Source: Bradyrhizobium oropedii (GTDB lineage: Bacteria > Pseudomonadota > Alphaproteobacteria > Rhizobiales > Xanthobacteraceae). Taken from it: a stretch of DNA of 64,000 bases. The translations under genes and the position numbers were made by a program. The notes beneath the pieces are model-generated. The model saw only the letters and a list, made by a program, of their open reading frames with translations. It ran no database searches and was not told the DNA's origin. The DNA lies in NCBI RefSeq assembly GCF_020889685.1, contig NZ_JACMYO010000004.1, positions 1 to 64,000 of the forward strand, written 5' to 3'. Numbering within the stretch: the stretch's first letter is position 1; the number at the start of each line of letters is the position of its first letter. Positions 18,999-27,464 of the stretch are shown here, in pieces.

Positions 18999-19471
18999 CG
19001 CTGCGCCTCCGCGACCAGCGCGTCGATCCGCGCTTCATCGAGCCGGCCGACCACGCGGCCATCCAGCATCGCCGACGGCGCGGTGGCGCACAGCCCGAGG
19101 CAGTAGATCGGCTCCAGCGTCACGCGCTCGTCCGCCGTGGTATTGCCCAGGGCAACGCCGAGCTTGGCCTCCGCGCGCGCCGCAAGCCGATCGCCGCCGG
19201 CAGCCTGGCAGGCCTCGGCGCGGCAGAGCTTGAGGACGTGGCGTCCGGCGGGCGCCTTGCGGAAGTCGTGGTAGAAGGTGAACACGCCGTGCACCTCGGC
19301 GCGGGACAGGTTGAGCGCCTCCGCGACCATCGGGATCGCGGGCTCCGGCACATAACCGAACGCCTCCTGCAGCGCGTGCAGGATCACCAGCGTGGCGCCT
19401 TCAAGCCCGGCATGCTCGGCGATGATCTCAGCGCCGCGCGCCTTGTCCCAAGGTTCGTATCCCACCGTCAT
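18995..19471 (-). CDS. fdsG: NAD-dependent formate dehydrogenase gamma subunit FdsG
   Basis: A NuoE-like subunit with a thioredoxin fold that binds one [2Fe-2S] cluster. At 158 residues it has the normal size. The cluster cysteines are in LCRAEACQ and LGLCATAP, and the helical N-terminus contains the family motif LHALQEAFGYVPE. It is first in the fds operon, and a 250-bp divergent promoter region separates it from the LysR regulator gene. No signal peptide is present, so it is cytoplasmic. Confidence 0.94.
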   Translation of the reverse strand: MTVGYEPWDKARGAEIIAEHAGLEGATLVILHALQEAFGYVPEPAIPMVAEALNLSRAEVHGVFTFYHDFRKAPAGRHVLKLCRAEACQAAGGDRLAARAEAKLGVALGNTTADERVTLEPIYCLGLCATAPSAMLDGRVVGRLDEARIDALVAEAQR

Positions 19472-19561
19472 CAGCGCTTCTCACGATCAGTTTTTTGCTT
19501 CGCGCATGAGAATTGGAATCCTCCGAAACATCAATAAAGCTGTCTCATGCGGCGATTGCGA

Positions 19562-19579
19562 AACGCGATTAATAGCGTT
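19562..19579. promoter_or_regulatory. Candidate LysR operator in the fds promoter
   Basis: An inverted repeat AACGC-N8-GCGTT, with partial further symmetry outwards (TTGCGAA and TTGCCAA), lies about 90 bases before the fdsG start and 150 bases before the lysR start. Such spaced symmetry in a divergent lysR promoter is typical of a LysR-type binding site. This is an inference from position and symmetry only. Confidence 0.4.
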
Positions 19580-19727
19580 GCCAAATCGGTCGATCCGGGA
19601 TCGCAATAATGTTCTGAAATCACGCACTTCCGGGCTGCTTTGGATTTCGGGATCGCACCCTGATCGTGCTACCTATGGACACGCCGGGCTGCCATTTGGG
19701 GCACCGTTTTCCGAGGGGGTTTGAACC

Positions 19728-20624
19728 TTGATCGACAAGCTCGAACTTCTGCTGGCGCTGGCCAAGGAACGGCATTTCGGCCGGGCTGCGGAGGCCTGCG
19801 GCGTCACCCAGCCGACCATGTCGACCAGCCTCAAGCAGCTCGAGGAGATCCTCGGCGTCATGCTGGTGCAGCGCGGATCGCGCTTCCAGGGCTTCACACC
19901 GGAAGGCGAACGGACGCTGGACTGGGCGCGGCGCATCGTCGGCGATGCACGGGCGATGAAGCAGGAGATCAACAGCCTCAAGGACAAGCTGTCGGGCGAG
20001 ATCCGGATCGCCGCGATCCCGACCGCGCTCGGCATGGTGGCCTCGCTCACCACGCCATTCCGCGCGCGCCATCCCGACGTGCGCTTCCGCATCCAGTCGT
20101 GCACGTCGGCAGACGTGCTCGGCCTGCTCGAAAATCTCGAGGTCGATGCCGGACTGACCTACATCGAGAACGAGCCGATCGGCAAGGTCCGCACCATCCC
20201 GCTCTACAATGAGAGCTATCGTCTGCTGACCGCCCCCGATGCGATGTTCGGCGACCGCAAGCAGGTGACGTGGAAGGAAGTCGGCACCGTGCCGCTGTGC
20301 CTGCTGACGCCCGACATGCAGAACCGCCGCATCATCGATCGCGCGCTGACCTCGGTCGGCGCGGAAGCGACGCCGTCGCTGACGTCGAACTCATTGCTCG
20401 TGCTCTACACCCATGTGAAAACCGGACGCTGGGCCAGCGTGATGCCGGCCAAGCTCGCCGAGACGCTGGGCCTCGCCGATGCCGTGCGCAGCATTCCGAT
20501 CGTCGATCCGGTGGTGGACTACAGCATCGGCCTGGTGATCCCGCAGCGCGATCCGATGACGCCGCTGATCGCAGCCCTGGTGCAGGTCGCGCGCGAGGTC
20601 GCGCCGAAGCTGGAGAGCGCGTAG
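19728..20624 (+). CDS. LysR-family regulator, probable activator of the fds operon
   Basis: The 298-residue protein has an N-terminal winged HTH (residues 3-62, AEACGVTQPTMSTSLKQLEE) and a substrate-binding co-inducer domain. The start is TTG at 19728, about 7 bases after GAGGGGG; no ATG upstream fits. It is divergent from fdsG, and LysR genes in this position regulate formate dehydrogenase in several proteobacteria, so it likely senses formate or a related metabolite. The inducer is inferred, not seen. Confidence 0.88.
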   Translation: MIDKLELLLALAKERHFGRAAEACGVTQPTMSTSLKQLEEILGVMLVQRGSRFQGFTPEGERTLDWARRIVGDARAMKQEINSLKDKLSGEIRIAAIPTALGMVASLTTPFRARHPDVRFRIQSCTSADVLGLLENLEVDAGLTYIENEPIGKVRTIPLYNESYRLLTAPDAMFGDRKQVTWKEVGTVPLCLLTPDMQNRRIIDRALTSVGAEATPSLTSNSLLVLYTHVKTGRWASVMPAKLAETLGLADAVRSIPIVDPVVDYSIGLVIPQRDPMTPLIAALVQVAREVAPKLESA

Positions 20625-20631
20625 CGCGGGG

Positions 20632-22953
20632 CTAGGCCGCTTCGGGCAGCCTGGTTTGCAAGGAGCGGGGATCGCGGGGCAGGGTGATGCGGACGACGGT
20701 GCCGACGCCGAGCTTGGAGCGCAGCTTCATCGAGCCGCCATGCAGGTTGGTGAGCGAGCGCGCGATCGCAAGTCCGAGGCCCGAGCCCTGGTAGCTCTTG
20801 GTGAGCTGGCTCTCGACCTGCTCGAACGGCTTGCCGAGCCGCCGCAGCGATTCCGGCGCGATGCCGATGCCGCTGTCGGCGATCAGCAGCACGATCGAGT
20901 CGTCCAGCATCTGACCGCGCACCAGCACGCGGCCGTTGTCGGGCGTGAACTTCACGGCGTTGGAGAGCAGGTTGACGATGATCTGCTTGACCGCGCGACG
21001 GTCGGCGACGACCGAGATCGTGCTTTCGATATCCGATTCCAGCGACAGCCCCTTGTGCTCGGCGCGGCCGGAGACCACCCGCAGCGACTCCGCGAGGATG
21101 CCGGAAAGGTCGAGCGGCTCCATGTCGAACTTCATGCGGCCGGCCTCGATCTTCGACATGTCGAGAATGTCGTTGATGACCTCGAGCAGGTATTTCCCTG
21201 ATGTCAGGATGTCGTGGCAGTACTCCGCGTACTTGTCCGAGCCGAGCGTTCCGAACAGACCGCTGCCCATGATCTCGGAGAAGCCGATGATGGCGTTGAG
21301 CGGCGTGCGCAGCTCATGGCTCATATTGGCGAGGAATTTCGACTTCGCGGCGTTGGCGTCCTCGGCGCGGGTCTTTTCCTGCGAGTACTTCTCGGCGAGG
21401 TCGGCGAGCTCGACGGCCTGCCGCTCGAGCTCGGATTGCGAGCTCTGCAGGTCGATCACGGTGGCGCGCAGGCGCAGATCGTTGTCGACCAGCTTCTGCT
21501 CGTGCGCCTTGATGCGGGTGATGTCGGTGCCGACGGAGACGTAGCCGCCGTCCTTGGTGCGGCGCTCGCTGATATGCAGCCAGCTGCCGTCGTCGAGCTG
21601 GGCTTCGAAGGTGCGGGCGCCGGGCGCCGGCACGCCGCTTTCGTGCAGGCGGGTGCGCACCTCGGGCATGCTGCCGACCTCGATCACGGTCTCGTAGGAG
21701 GTGCCGGGGCTGACGGCGCTATCAGGCAGCTTGTGCAGCCGCTGGAAGTGCGAGTTGCAGAGCACAAGGCGGTCGTCGGAGTCCCAGAGCACGAAGGCTT
21801 CGGGAATAGTCTCGATCGCGTCGCGCAGCCTGAGGTCGGCTTCCACGGACTTTTCGGCGAGGCTCTTCTGCTCGGTGATGTCGACCGCGATGCCGATCAG
21901 ATGCAGGCCGCTGTCGGCGGCGGCGTGGCTGAGCTCGCAACGCACGCGCAGCCAGATCCAGTGGCCGCCGACATGCCGCATCCGGAAGCTCTGGTCGATG
22001 TGATCGATCCTGCCCGAGATCAGCTGGTCGGCGATGTCGAACAGGTTGATGTCGTCGGAATTCACCAGCGCGTTGACCTCGCCGAAGGTGAGGAGGTCGT
22101 TGCGGGTGTCGAGGCCGAGCAGGGTGAACATCGACTGCGACCAGAAGATCCGGCCGCGCGACAGGTCCCAGTCCCACAATCCGCAACGGCCGCGATTGAG
22201 CGCGGTGTCGATCCGGCCGCGCACGGCGTCGTTGATCAGGTCGCCCTCGCGGGCGCGGGTCGATTGCCAATGGAAGGCGAAGCCGAGGATCAGCACCACG
22301 AAGCTCGTGGTCGCCGACAGCGTCACCGAGAGCGCGGCGTCCGATCCCCAGATCGGCTCGTTCATCTCCTGGATCACGACGACCTGGCCGGGCAGCGACT
22401 TGACGAGCTGCGAGATCGCCAGCGCGCCGGTGCCGCCCGGCAGCGTCATGTCATTGACCGCACCCTGCTGGCCCGGTGCGATCAGGAGCTGCGCGGTGGA
22501 GACGATGTCGAGGACGCGGTCGTTCTCGCCGGCGCCGTCGATCGGCACACGCGCCAGCACGCGATGATCGGCGCTGGTGATGATGACGTGGCGGCCGTAG
22601 GCGATGCCCCAGGACGGAATGAGATCCGGCAGCAGTTCCTGCATTCGCTCGATGTTGGCGAGCCGGTCGCGACGCACCGAGGTCAGGCGATCGAGGCGTT
22701 CGGCGAGGATGTCGGAGAGCGCGGCAAGGTCGCGCTTCATCGCGCCGCGCTTCTGCCGGTTCTGATCGATCACCTGGACGAAGGCGCCGAGGCAGATCGT
22801 GATGAGGAAGGCGATGATGAGGGTCGGCACAGCGCGGCGCAGTGCAGGCTCGGCCGTCAAGAGCCTGTGATAGGCCGGTTTCGCGATCGACTGCGCCAAT
22901 CCTTTGATCGAATCGGATTGGACGCACGCGTTCGCTGCATGCGCGCGCGCCAT
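20632..22953 (-). CDS. Membrane PAS-domain histidine kinase, PleC/DivJ/PdhS type
   Basis: The 773-residue protein has membrane helices near residues 42-63 and 205-228 flanking a periplasmic region of about 140 residues. Two PAS domains follow (about 250-375 and 378-500), then a coiled coil, and the phospho-acceptor H546 in MSHELRTPLNAIIGFSE. The segment FGTLGSDKYAEYCHDI after the H box is typical of the PleC/DivJ/PdhS kinases that act on DivK in alphaproteobacteria. The ATPase domain is complete (NLLSNAVKFTP, DSGIGI, GSGLGLAIARS). It is a single gene converging on the LysR gene. The role in cell-cycle or developmental signalling is inferred from the family. Confidence 0.85.
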   Translation of the reverse strand: MARAHAANACVQSDSIKGLAQSIAKPAYHRLLTAEPALRRAVPTLIIAFLITICLGAFVQVIDQNRQKRGAMKRDLAALSDILAERLDRLTSVRRDRLANIERMQELLPDLIPSWGIAYGRHVIITSADHRVLARVPIDGAGENDRVLDIVSTAQLLIAPGQQGAVNDMTLPGGTGALAISQLVKSLPGQVVVIQEMNEPIWGSDAALSVTLSATTSFVVLILGFAFHWQSTRAREGDLINDAVRGRIDTALNRGRCGLWDWDLSRGRIFWSQSMFTLLGLDTRNDLLTFGEVNALVNSDDINLFDIADQLISGRIDHIDQSFRMRHVGGHWIWLRVRCELSHAAADSGLHLIGIAVDITEQKSLAEKSVEADLRLRDAIETIPEAFVLWDSDDRLVLCNSHFQRLHKLPDSAVSPGTSYETVIEVGSMPEVRTRLHESGVPAPGARTFEAQLDDGSWLHISERRTKDGGYVSVGTDITRIKAHEQKLVDNDLRLRATVIDLQSSQSELERQAVELADLAEKYSQEKTRAEDANAAKSKFLANMSHELRTPLNAIIGFSEIMGSGLFGTLGSDKYAEYCHDILTSGKYLLEVINDILDMSKIEAGRMKFDMEPLDLSGILAESLRVVSGRAEHKGLSLESDIESTISVVADRRAVKQIIVNLLSNAVKFTPDNGRVLVRGQMLDDSIVLLIADSGIGIAPESLRRLGKPFEQVESQLTKSYQGSGLGLAIARSLTNLHGGSMKLRSKLGVGTVVRITLPRDPRSLQTRLPEAA

Positions 22954-23145
22954 GCCTTAGACCCCCGCTCTAAGCTGATTTTTACCCGGTTCGGATGCTC
23001 CCCACGATGCATCCGAATCATGATGATTTGAATCCAGATTTCTCGGGCTGTCGAGAGTCAACGATTCGTTAATGCGAAATAATTCTTGTCAAAAATAGAA
23101 TCGGGATGCGCAAAGTGAGTCCGAAAGGGGAACGGCTCCGTAGAA

Positions 23146-24534
23146 TTACGCGCGCTCGGGCTCTGCGTGACTGATCACACGTTTCACGGTCGGAAATGCG
23201 CGGCGCATCTTGCGTTCGATCTCGTCGACGCCTTCGTGCACCTTGATCACACTCATCGTGGGCGCGGCGCGGCAATGGAAGTTGACGATCTCGCCGGCGT
23301 CGGTGTTGCGGACCCGCACATTGTGGATGTCATGGATCGCGCCGCCATCGGCAAATCCGGTCAGCGCGGTCTTGATGGCGTCGACGCGGTCGGGCGCGGC
23401 GTCGGTTCCCCACGGCAGTTCCGGCTCGAGCGGTTCGATATGGGTGTCGACCTCGACATCCTCGCCAAAGTCCTCGCGGATCGCGCGCTCGAGCTCGTGG
23501 GCGATGTCGTGCGCGGCGTCCAGCGCCATGTCGCTGTCGACCTCGAGGTCGATGCTGACGATCAGCTTGCCGCCGATATCGTGCACCGTGACGTGGTGGA
23601 TGGCGAGGCCGGAATTGCGCGCGATCACCATGATGCGCTCGCGCACGCTCTCATTGTCGCGCGCCACCGGCACCGCGGTGAAGGTGAGATCGGCGTCGCC
23701 GAACGCCTTGGTCACGGCCTCCTGCGCCCGGCGCTTGATGTCCTCGACACGGTCGATCGGATAGGTGCGCGGCACGGCGGCGATGGCGTCGATGAAATGC
23801 GTTGCGCCGACCATGCGGACCCGCAGGCGCTCGACGTCGACCACGCCAGGCACGGCCTTGATGGCGGCGGTGGCTTTCTCCAGCGCGCCTTCGGGCGCGC
23901 GGTCGAGCAGGGTCTCGACCGTCTCCCGCGCCATGCGCAGGCCGAGCAGCGCGATCATCACCGCGACCGCAATCGCCGCCGCGGCGTCGCCCCACCAGAA
24001 GCCGAGGCCCGCCAGCACCAGCCCGACGATGACGGCGGCCGAGCCCATCACGTCGGAGGCGAAATGCAGCGCGTCGGCGGCCAGCGCCTGGCTCTTGGTG
24101 TCGCGCGCGGCGCGATGCAGCGCGCGGGCGCGCCACAGATTGACGCCGATATCGATCACGAGAACGATGAAGGGAATGGCCGAAATCGATGGCGGCGGCG
24201 CGCCTTCCCGCAGATGGCTGTAGGCCTGCACCAGGACGCCGCCGGCAAGCACATAGAGCAGGGCGATGATGAAGAGCGCCGAGACGCTCTCGAACTTGCC
24301 GTGGCCGTAATGATGCTCGGCGTCGGCCGGCTGGTCCGATACCCGCACCACCGCCCAGGTGATGATGGTGGCGACCAGGTCGATCGTCGAGTGCAGCGCC
24401 TCTGATATCAGCGCCAGCGATCCGATCGCGATGCCGACGACGAATTTTGCCAACGCCATGGTGCCGCTGGCGAGGATCGAGATCGCGGCGACGGAGGTCT
24501 TGGAGGAGGGTGCGCGGGTCTTGGAAGAGCTCAT
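23146..24534 (-). CDS. Cation diffusion facilitator (CDF) transporter with extended C-terminus
   Basis: A metal-proton antiporter that exports divalent cations such as Zn, Fe or Mn. The start MSSSKTRAPSSK at 24534 gives 462 residues; the frame extends further upstream but without conserved sequence. Six helices occupy about residues 12-215. Metal-site motifs are visible in HSTIDL, the HYGHGKFES loop, and HFASD in helix V. Typical CDF proteins are about 300 residues. Here the cytoplasmic part is about 240 residues and looks like two or three tandem ZT-dimer-like segments (around 220-300, 300-375 and 390-455). The substrate metal cannot be decided from sequence. Confidence 0.88.
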   Translation of the reverse strand: MSSSKTRAPSSKTSVAAISILASGTMALAKFVVGIAIGSLALISEALHSTIDLVATIITWAVVRVSDQPADAEHHYGHGKFESVSALFIIALLYVLAGGVLVQAYSHLREGAPPPSISAIPFIVLVIDIGVNLWRARALHRAARDTKSQALAADALHFASDVMGSAAVIVGLVLAGLGFWWGDAAAAIAVAVMIALLGLRMARETVETLLDRAPEGALEKATAAIKAVPGVVDVERLRVRMVGATHFIDAIAAVPRTYPIDRVEDIKRRAQEAVTKAFGDADLTFTAVPVARDNESVRERIMVIARNSGLAIHHVTVHDIGGKLIVSIDLEVDSDMALDAAHDIAHELERAIREDFGEDVEVDTHIEPLEPELPWGTDAAPDRVDAIKTALTGFADGGAIHDIHNVRVRNTDAGEIVNFHCRAAPTMSVIKVHEGVDEIERKMRRAFPTVKRVISHAEPERA

Positions 24535-24734
24535 GGGCGGCGGTTTAGCAGGGAGTCCGTGAACATCAAGTGTCACGCGTCGTTCGCCTTGCGCAATCGC
24601 AACTCACTTGCAAGAGCGCGTCTCAGCCGCGGAGTTCTTGCGAATTATTCCGAGTCTCAAGACGTGCCGCGCAAGTCCATCAGTCGCATTCAAACATCGA
24701 TCCGCGTTCCTGCGGCGCATTTCGCCCGAGCTAT

Positions 24735-24870
24735 CCACCCGTCATTCCGGGACAGCCCGCAGGACTGAGCCCGGAAACCACTGAGCTGCGTAACGAGTGG
24801 CGGAATAACGGAAGGCGAGGTGGTCCGCCCAGAACACGCGCTTCGCTTGACCCGTCACCGGCTACGGGCC
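24735..24870. repeat. Rhizobial intergenic palindromic repeat
   Basis: The segment starting CGTCATTCCGGGACAGCCC contains the hairpin TTCCGGG ... CCCGGAA, followed by GTAACGAGTGGCGGAATAACGG and GTCACCGGCTACGGGC. This is typical of repeated elements between rhizobial genes. It accounts for much of the 390-base gap between the CDF gene and the TetR gene; the rest holds only the promoter of the TetR gene. Confidence 0.5.
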
Positions 24871-24896
24871 GCCCGCCCGACGGGGACTTGCAATTT

Positions 24897-24921
24897 CAAG
24901 ACCGATTGGTCTATATATCGG
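24897..24921 (+). promoter_or_regulatory. TetR operator 1, upstream of the tetR gene
   Basis: AGACCGATTGGTCT (24899-24912) is a near-perfect palindrome, followed directly by ATATATCG. The whole 25-base arrangement recurs in inverted orientation at the start of the neighbouring transporter gene (25588-25609). It sits 12 bases before the TetR start codon, which predicts autorepression. Confidence 0.75.
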
Positions 24922-24923
24922 TA

Positions 24924-25538
24924 ATGAGCCGCCAGATGCCCGTGCAGCCTTCCCGTGGCCGTCCTCGAAGCTTCGACATGGAAGCCGCAGTCGAGCGCGC
25001 GATGAATGTGTTCTGGTCGCGCGGATATCACGCCACGGCGCTCCCGGACCTGCTTCGTGCGACGAAGCTCTCGCGCGGCAGCCTTTATGCCGCTTTCGGC
25101 GACAAGCATTCGCTGTTCCTGCGCGCGCTCGATTGCTACATTGCCGATGCCCTGGCCCGGATCGACGTCGAGCTCGATCCCCGGCGAGCGCCCGTTGACG
25201 GCCTGCGAGCTTACCTCGCTGGCTACGTGGAGCGGACGCGCGGTGCCAATGGCCGGCGCGGATGCCTATTGGTGGCGACAGCGATGGAGCTGGCCGGCCA
25301 GGATGCTGAAGTCAATCGTCGCGCCGCGGGCTTTTTCAGAGCCATGGAGGCCAGGATGGCAGACGCACTGTCCCGGGCGGAGGCCGCGGGAAAATTGGCC
25401 GATGGCGTCGAGCCTGCAAGCGCCGCTCGAATTCTGGTCTGTTTCGTCGAAGGGCTGCGCGTGGTCGCCAAAACCGCGTCGACACAGACCACGTCGCAAG
25501 CCACCGCTGACGCGCTGCTCGACCGCTTCATCAGATAA
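24924..25538 (+). CDS. TetR-family repressor of the adjacent EamA transporter
   Basis: The start MSRQMPVQPSRGRPRSFD at 24924 gives 204 residues. The long upstream frame is rejected because it would cross the repeat and the operator. The HTH is at about residues 22-66 (AMNVFWSRGYHATALPDLL...SRGSLYAAFGDKHSLF), the AcrR-like type with a divergent C-terminal ligand domain. Palindromic operators flank the gene on both sides, one at its own promoter and one before the EamA gene, so it probably represses both. The ligand is presumably the substrate of the exporter; unknown. Confidence 0.88.
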   Translation: MSRQMPVQPSRGRPRSFDMEAAVERAMNVFWSRGYHATALPDLLRATKLSRGSLYAAFGDKHSLFLRALDCYIADALARIDVELDPRRAPVDGLRAYLAGYVERTRGANGRRGCLLVATAMELAGQDAEVNRRAAGFFRAMEARMADALSRAEAAGKLADGVEPASAARILVCFVEGLRVVAKTASTQTTSQATADALLDRFIR

Positions 25539-25587
25539 GTGAGGTTAGAACGTCCTTGTTTGGACGGTTCTACGGTTGGCGTCTCGA

Positions 25588-25609
25588 TATATGGACCGAT
25601 CGGTCTTGA
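25588..25609 (-). promoter_or_regulatory. TetR operator 2, upstream of the EamA transporter
   Basis: GACCGATCGGTC (25594-25605) is a perfect 12-base palindrome flanked by ATATAT. On the minus strand it reads CAAGACCGATCGGTCCATAT, nearly the same as operator 1. It lies about 18 bases before the transporter ATG and overlaps the likely promoter or leader. Confidence 0.75.
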
Positions 25610-25622
25610 AAGGAAGGATACC

Positions 25623-26474
25623 ATGTCTGCCATCCAGATCGTCTGCGCGTTGGCCGTTCCCTTGCTCTGGGGTTATCAGTTCGTGGTCATTAAAGTGGGC
25701 GTGACGGAATTTCCGCCGCTGTTCTTCCTCGCGCTGCGTTTTTTGGCGATGGCGCTGCTGCTTGTCCCGTTCGTCAAAACGCCGACGCGCCAACAACTCG
25801 GCCCGATCGCGGTCATCTCGCTCTTTCTCGGCGGGCTGAACTTCGGGTTGTTTTATGTCGGCCTCCGGCTCGGCTCGGGAAGCATGTCGGCCATCGCCTA
25901 TCAACTCGCGCCGCCCTTCACCGTGCTGCTGGCCTGGCCGCTGCTCGCGGAGCGGCCGTCGCTCGTCACATCTGCCGGTGTGGTGCTTGCGTTCGCCGGC
26001 GTGGTGCTGACAGCGGAGCCCGGCCCGTCCGCGAACGCCTTGCCGCTGCTGCTTGTGGTAGGAGCCGCCTTCGCATTCGCGGTGTCCAACGTCCTGACCA
26101 AACGCTACGGCCCGTTTGATCCGCTGATGTTGATGGGGTGGTCGTCGTTGCTCACCGTGCCGCAGGTGATGCTGATGTCACTGCTGCTTGAGTATGGACA
26201 AGCGGCGAGCCTTGTCACGGCGGATGGACGCGGCTGGCTGGCGCTCGCCTACACCATCTTCATCGGCGGGATTGTCGGGTTCGGCCTCTGGTTCTGGTTG
26301 ATCGCGCGATGCTCGATGGACCGCATCGCCCCCTTCGGCTTGCTGATTCCTGTGTTCGCCTTGATCTCGAGCGTGTTGTTTCTTGGTGACCGCGTGACGC
26401 CGAAGCTGGTCGTCGGTGGGCTGCTCGCGATCTCTGGCGTCGCCATTACACAGGTAAGACCGAGTCGAGCGTGA
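25623..26474 (+). CDS. EamA/DMT-family transporter
   Basis: A ten-helix drug/metabolite exporter of 283 residues. The ATG at 25623 follows GAAAGGAAGG; the frame extends upstream, but that part lies across the operator and is not hydrophobic. Two EamA repeats are visible, residues about 5-135 and 145-280, each with five helices. It lies 84 bp after the TetR gene with a shared operator, so regulated export of a small metabolite or toxic compound is likely. The substrate is not predictable. Confidence 0.9.
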   Translation: MSAIQIVCALAVPLLWGYQFVVIKVGVTEFPPLFFLALRFLAMALLLVPFVKTPTRQQLGPIAVISLFLGGLNFGLFYVGLRLGSGSMSAIAYQLAPPFTVLLAWPLLAERPSLVTSAGVVLAFAGVVLTAEPGPSANALPLLLVVGAAFAFAVSNVLTKRYGPFDPLMLMGWSSLLTVPQVMLMSLLLEYGQAASLVTADGRGWLALAYTIFIGGIVGFGLWFWLIARCSMDRIAPFGLLIPVFALISSVLFLGDRVTPKLVVGGLLAISGVAITQVRPSRA

Positions 26475-26533
26475 GGCGGGTTGGCCAACCGCGTCCGCGC
26501 GACGCGCGGCCCGATGACAGCTCCGGCGTAATC

Positions 26534-26667
26534 GTCGGCGAATTTGTAGATCAGGTCGATCAGCGGCTGCAGCTTGCGCGCTTCGACCGCGGGCCAGATG
26601 TCATTGCGCACCTCGTCGAAGATCGTGCGGATCTCCTCGATCGAGCGGGTGCGGAAAGTGACGCCGA
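26534..26667 (-). pseudogene. Duplicated 3' fragment of the quinone oxidoreductase gene
   Basis: These 134 bases align without gaps to 27531-27664, inside the intact quinone oxidoreductase gene on the same strand, with about eight mismatches by eye. No start, cofactor domain or proper stop context is present, so it is a broken partial copy. It begins 60 bases after the EamA gene. The rest of the 26475-26909 gap shows a GGTTGGCCAACC-like palindrome near 26480 and no gene. Confidence 0.85.
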
Positions 26668-26909
26668 GTCACTGTAGACGCGCTGTCGAAGACCTTCTGT
26701 TCAGTCATGTTGCTGACGCATTCTCTGTCTTAGTCGGGCGAGAACTAAAAACACTGTGTGGGACCGCTGCGGTTCCCACAATGGTTCCGTCGCCGGAATT
26801 GGCACGAATCCGCAAAGAACTAGCCCGAGTTAACGCCTCCACGTTCACTCGACCATGTTTTGCGGAATCGGGAACCGAACGATCGAGAAAAATCAGTCAA
26901 GGAGTTGTG

Positions 26910-27401
26910 ATGCTGTTCGGCTCGAGCGCCGTAGTTTGCGGCGCCGTAGTTGCGCTCGCCATTTTTGGCCCGGCTGCTGGAAGTGAAATTGGTGCGGTTC
27001 ATTCAAGCGAGGTCGTCAATGCCGCTTGTGGGGATGCGATCGTTGGCGCGGCATCCATGTACAATCCGTTCGAGCCCGGCAAGGAAGAGGGCGGTCCGAG
27101 CACAGCCTCCGGCGAGCGCTATGATCGCTCGGTCTGGTCGGCAGCCATCAAGACAAGCCTGCGTCGGAAATTTGGTGGGGTCCAATTCGGCGCGAGGCCG
27201 AAATATGCCCTGGTCGAGGCTGTCGGCAAGAAGGTCATCGTGAAGATAAATGATGTGGGGCCGCTCAGGCCAGGCCGCATCATTGACCTCAATGAGCGGA
27301 CGATGCGCTATTTCGATCCAAGCCTGGAGCTCGGAGTCATTAGCGATGTAAAAGTCAGTCCGCTTGCGGGGGATTATTGGGTTCCCGGACCGGTCGGCTG
27401 A
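26910..27401 (+). CDS. RlpA-like double-psi beta-barrel protein
   Basis: A secreted or anchored RlpA-type protein, a family that includes septal lytic transglycosylases. The ATG at 26910 follows AAGGAG at good spacing and gives 163 residues with an N-terminal hydrophobic segment (residues 1-24). The double-psi barrel motifs are visible: GAASMYN, TASGERYD, VIVKINDVGP and GRIIDLNERTMRYF. No SPOR domain is present, so it is shorter than classical RlpA. An insertion of about 20 residues between the TASGERYD motif and the next strand is seen. The catalytic activity is uncertain. Confidence 0.75.
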   Translation: MLFGSSAVVCGAVVALAIFGPAAGSEIGAVHSSEVVNAACGDAIVGAASMYNPFEPGKEEGGPSTASGERYDRSVWSAAIKTSLRRKFGGVQFGARPKYALVEAVGKKVIVKINDVGPLRPGRIIDLNERTMRYFDPSLELGVISDVKVSPLAGDYWVPGPVG

Positions 27402-27464
27402 AGATCGCACGCGGAAGAGGCGGGCGGATGAACGCTGCGCTAATCCGCCCTCCGCACCGCCCGG

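Noticed and set aside
24570-24923. Upstream extension of the TetR frame
   Set aside because: It would pass through an intergenic palindromic repeat and the operator. The conserved TetR N-terminus starts at 24924.
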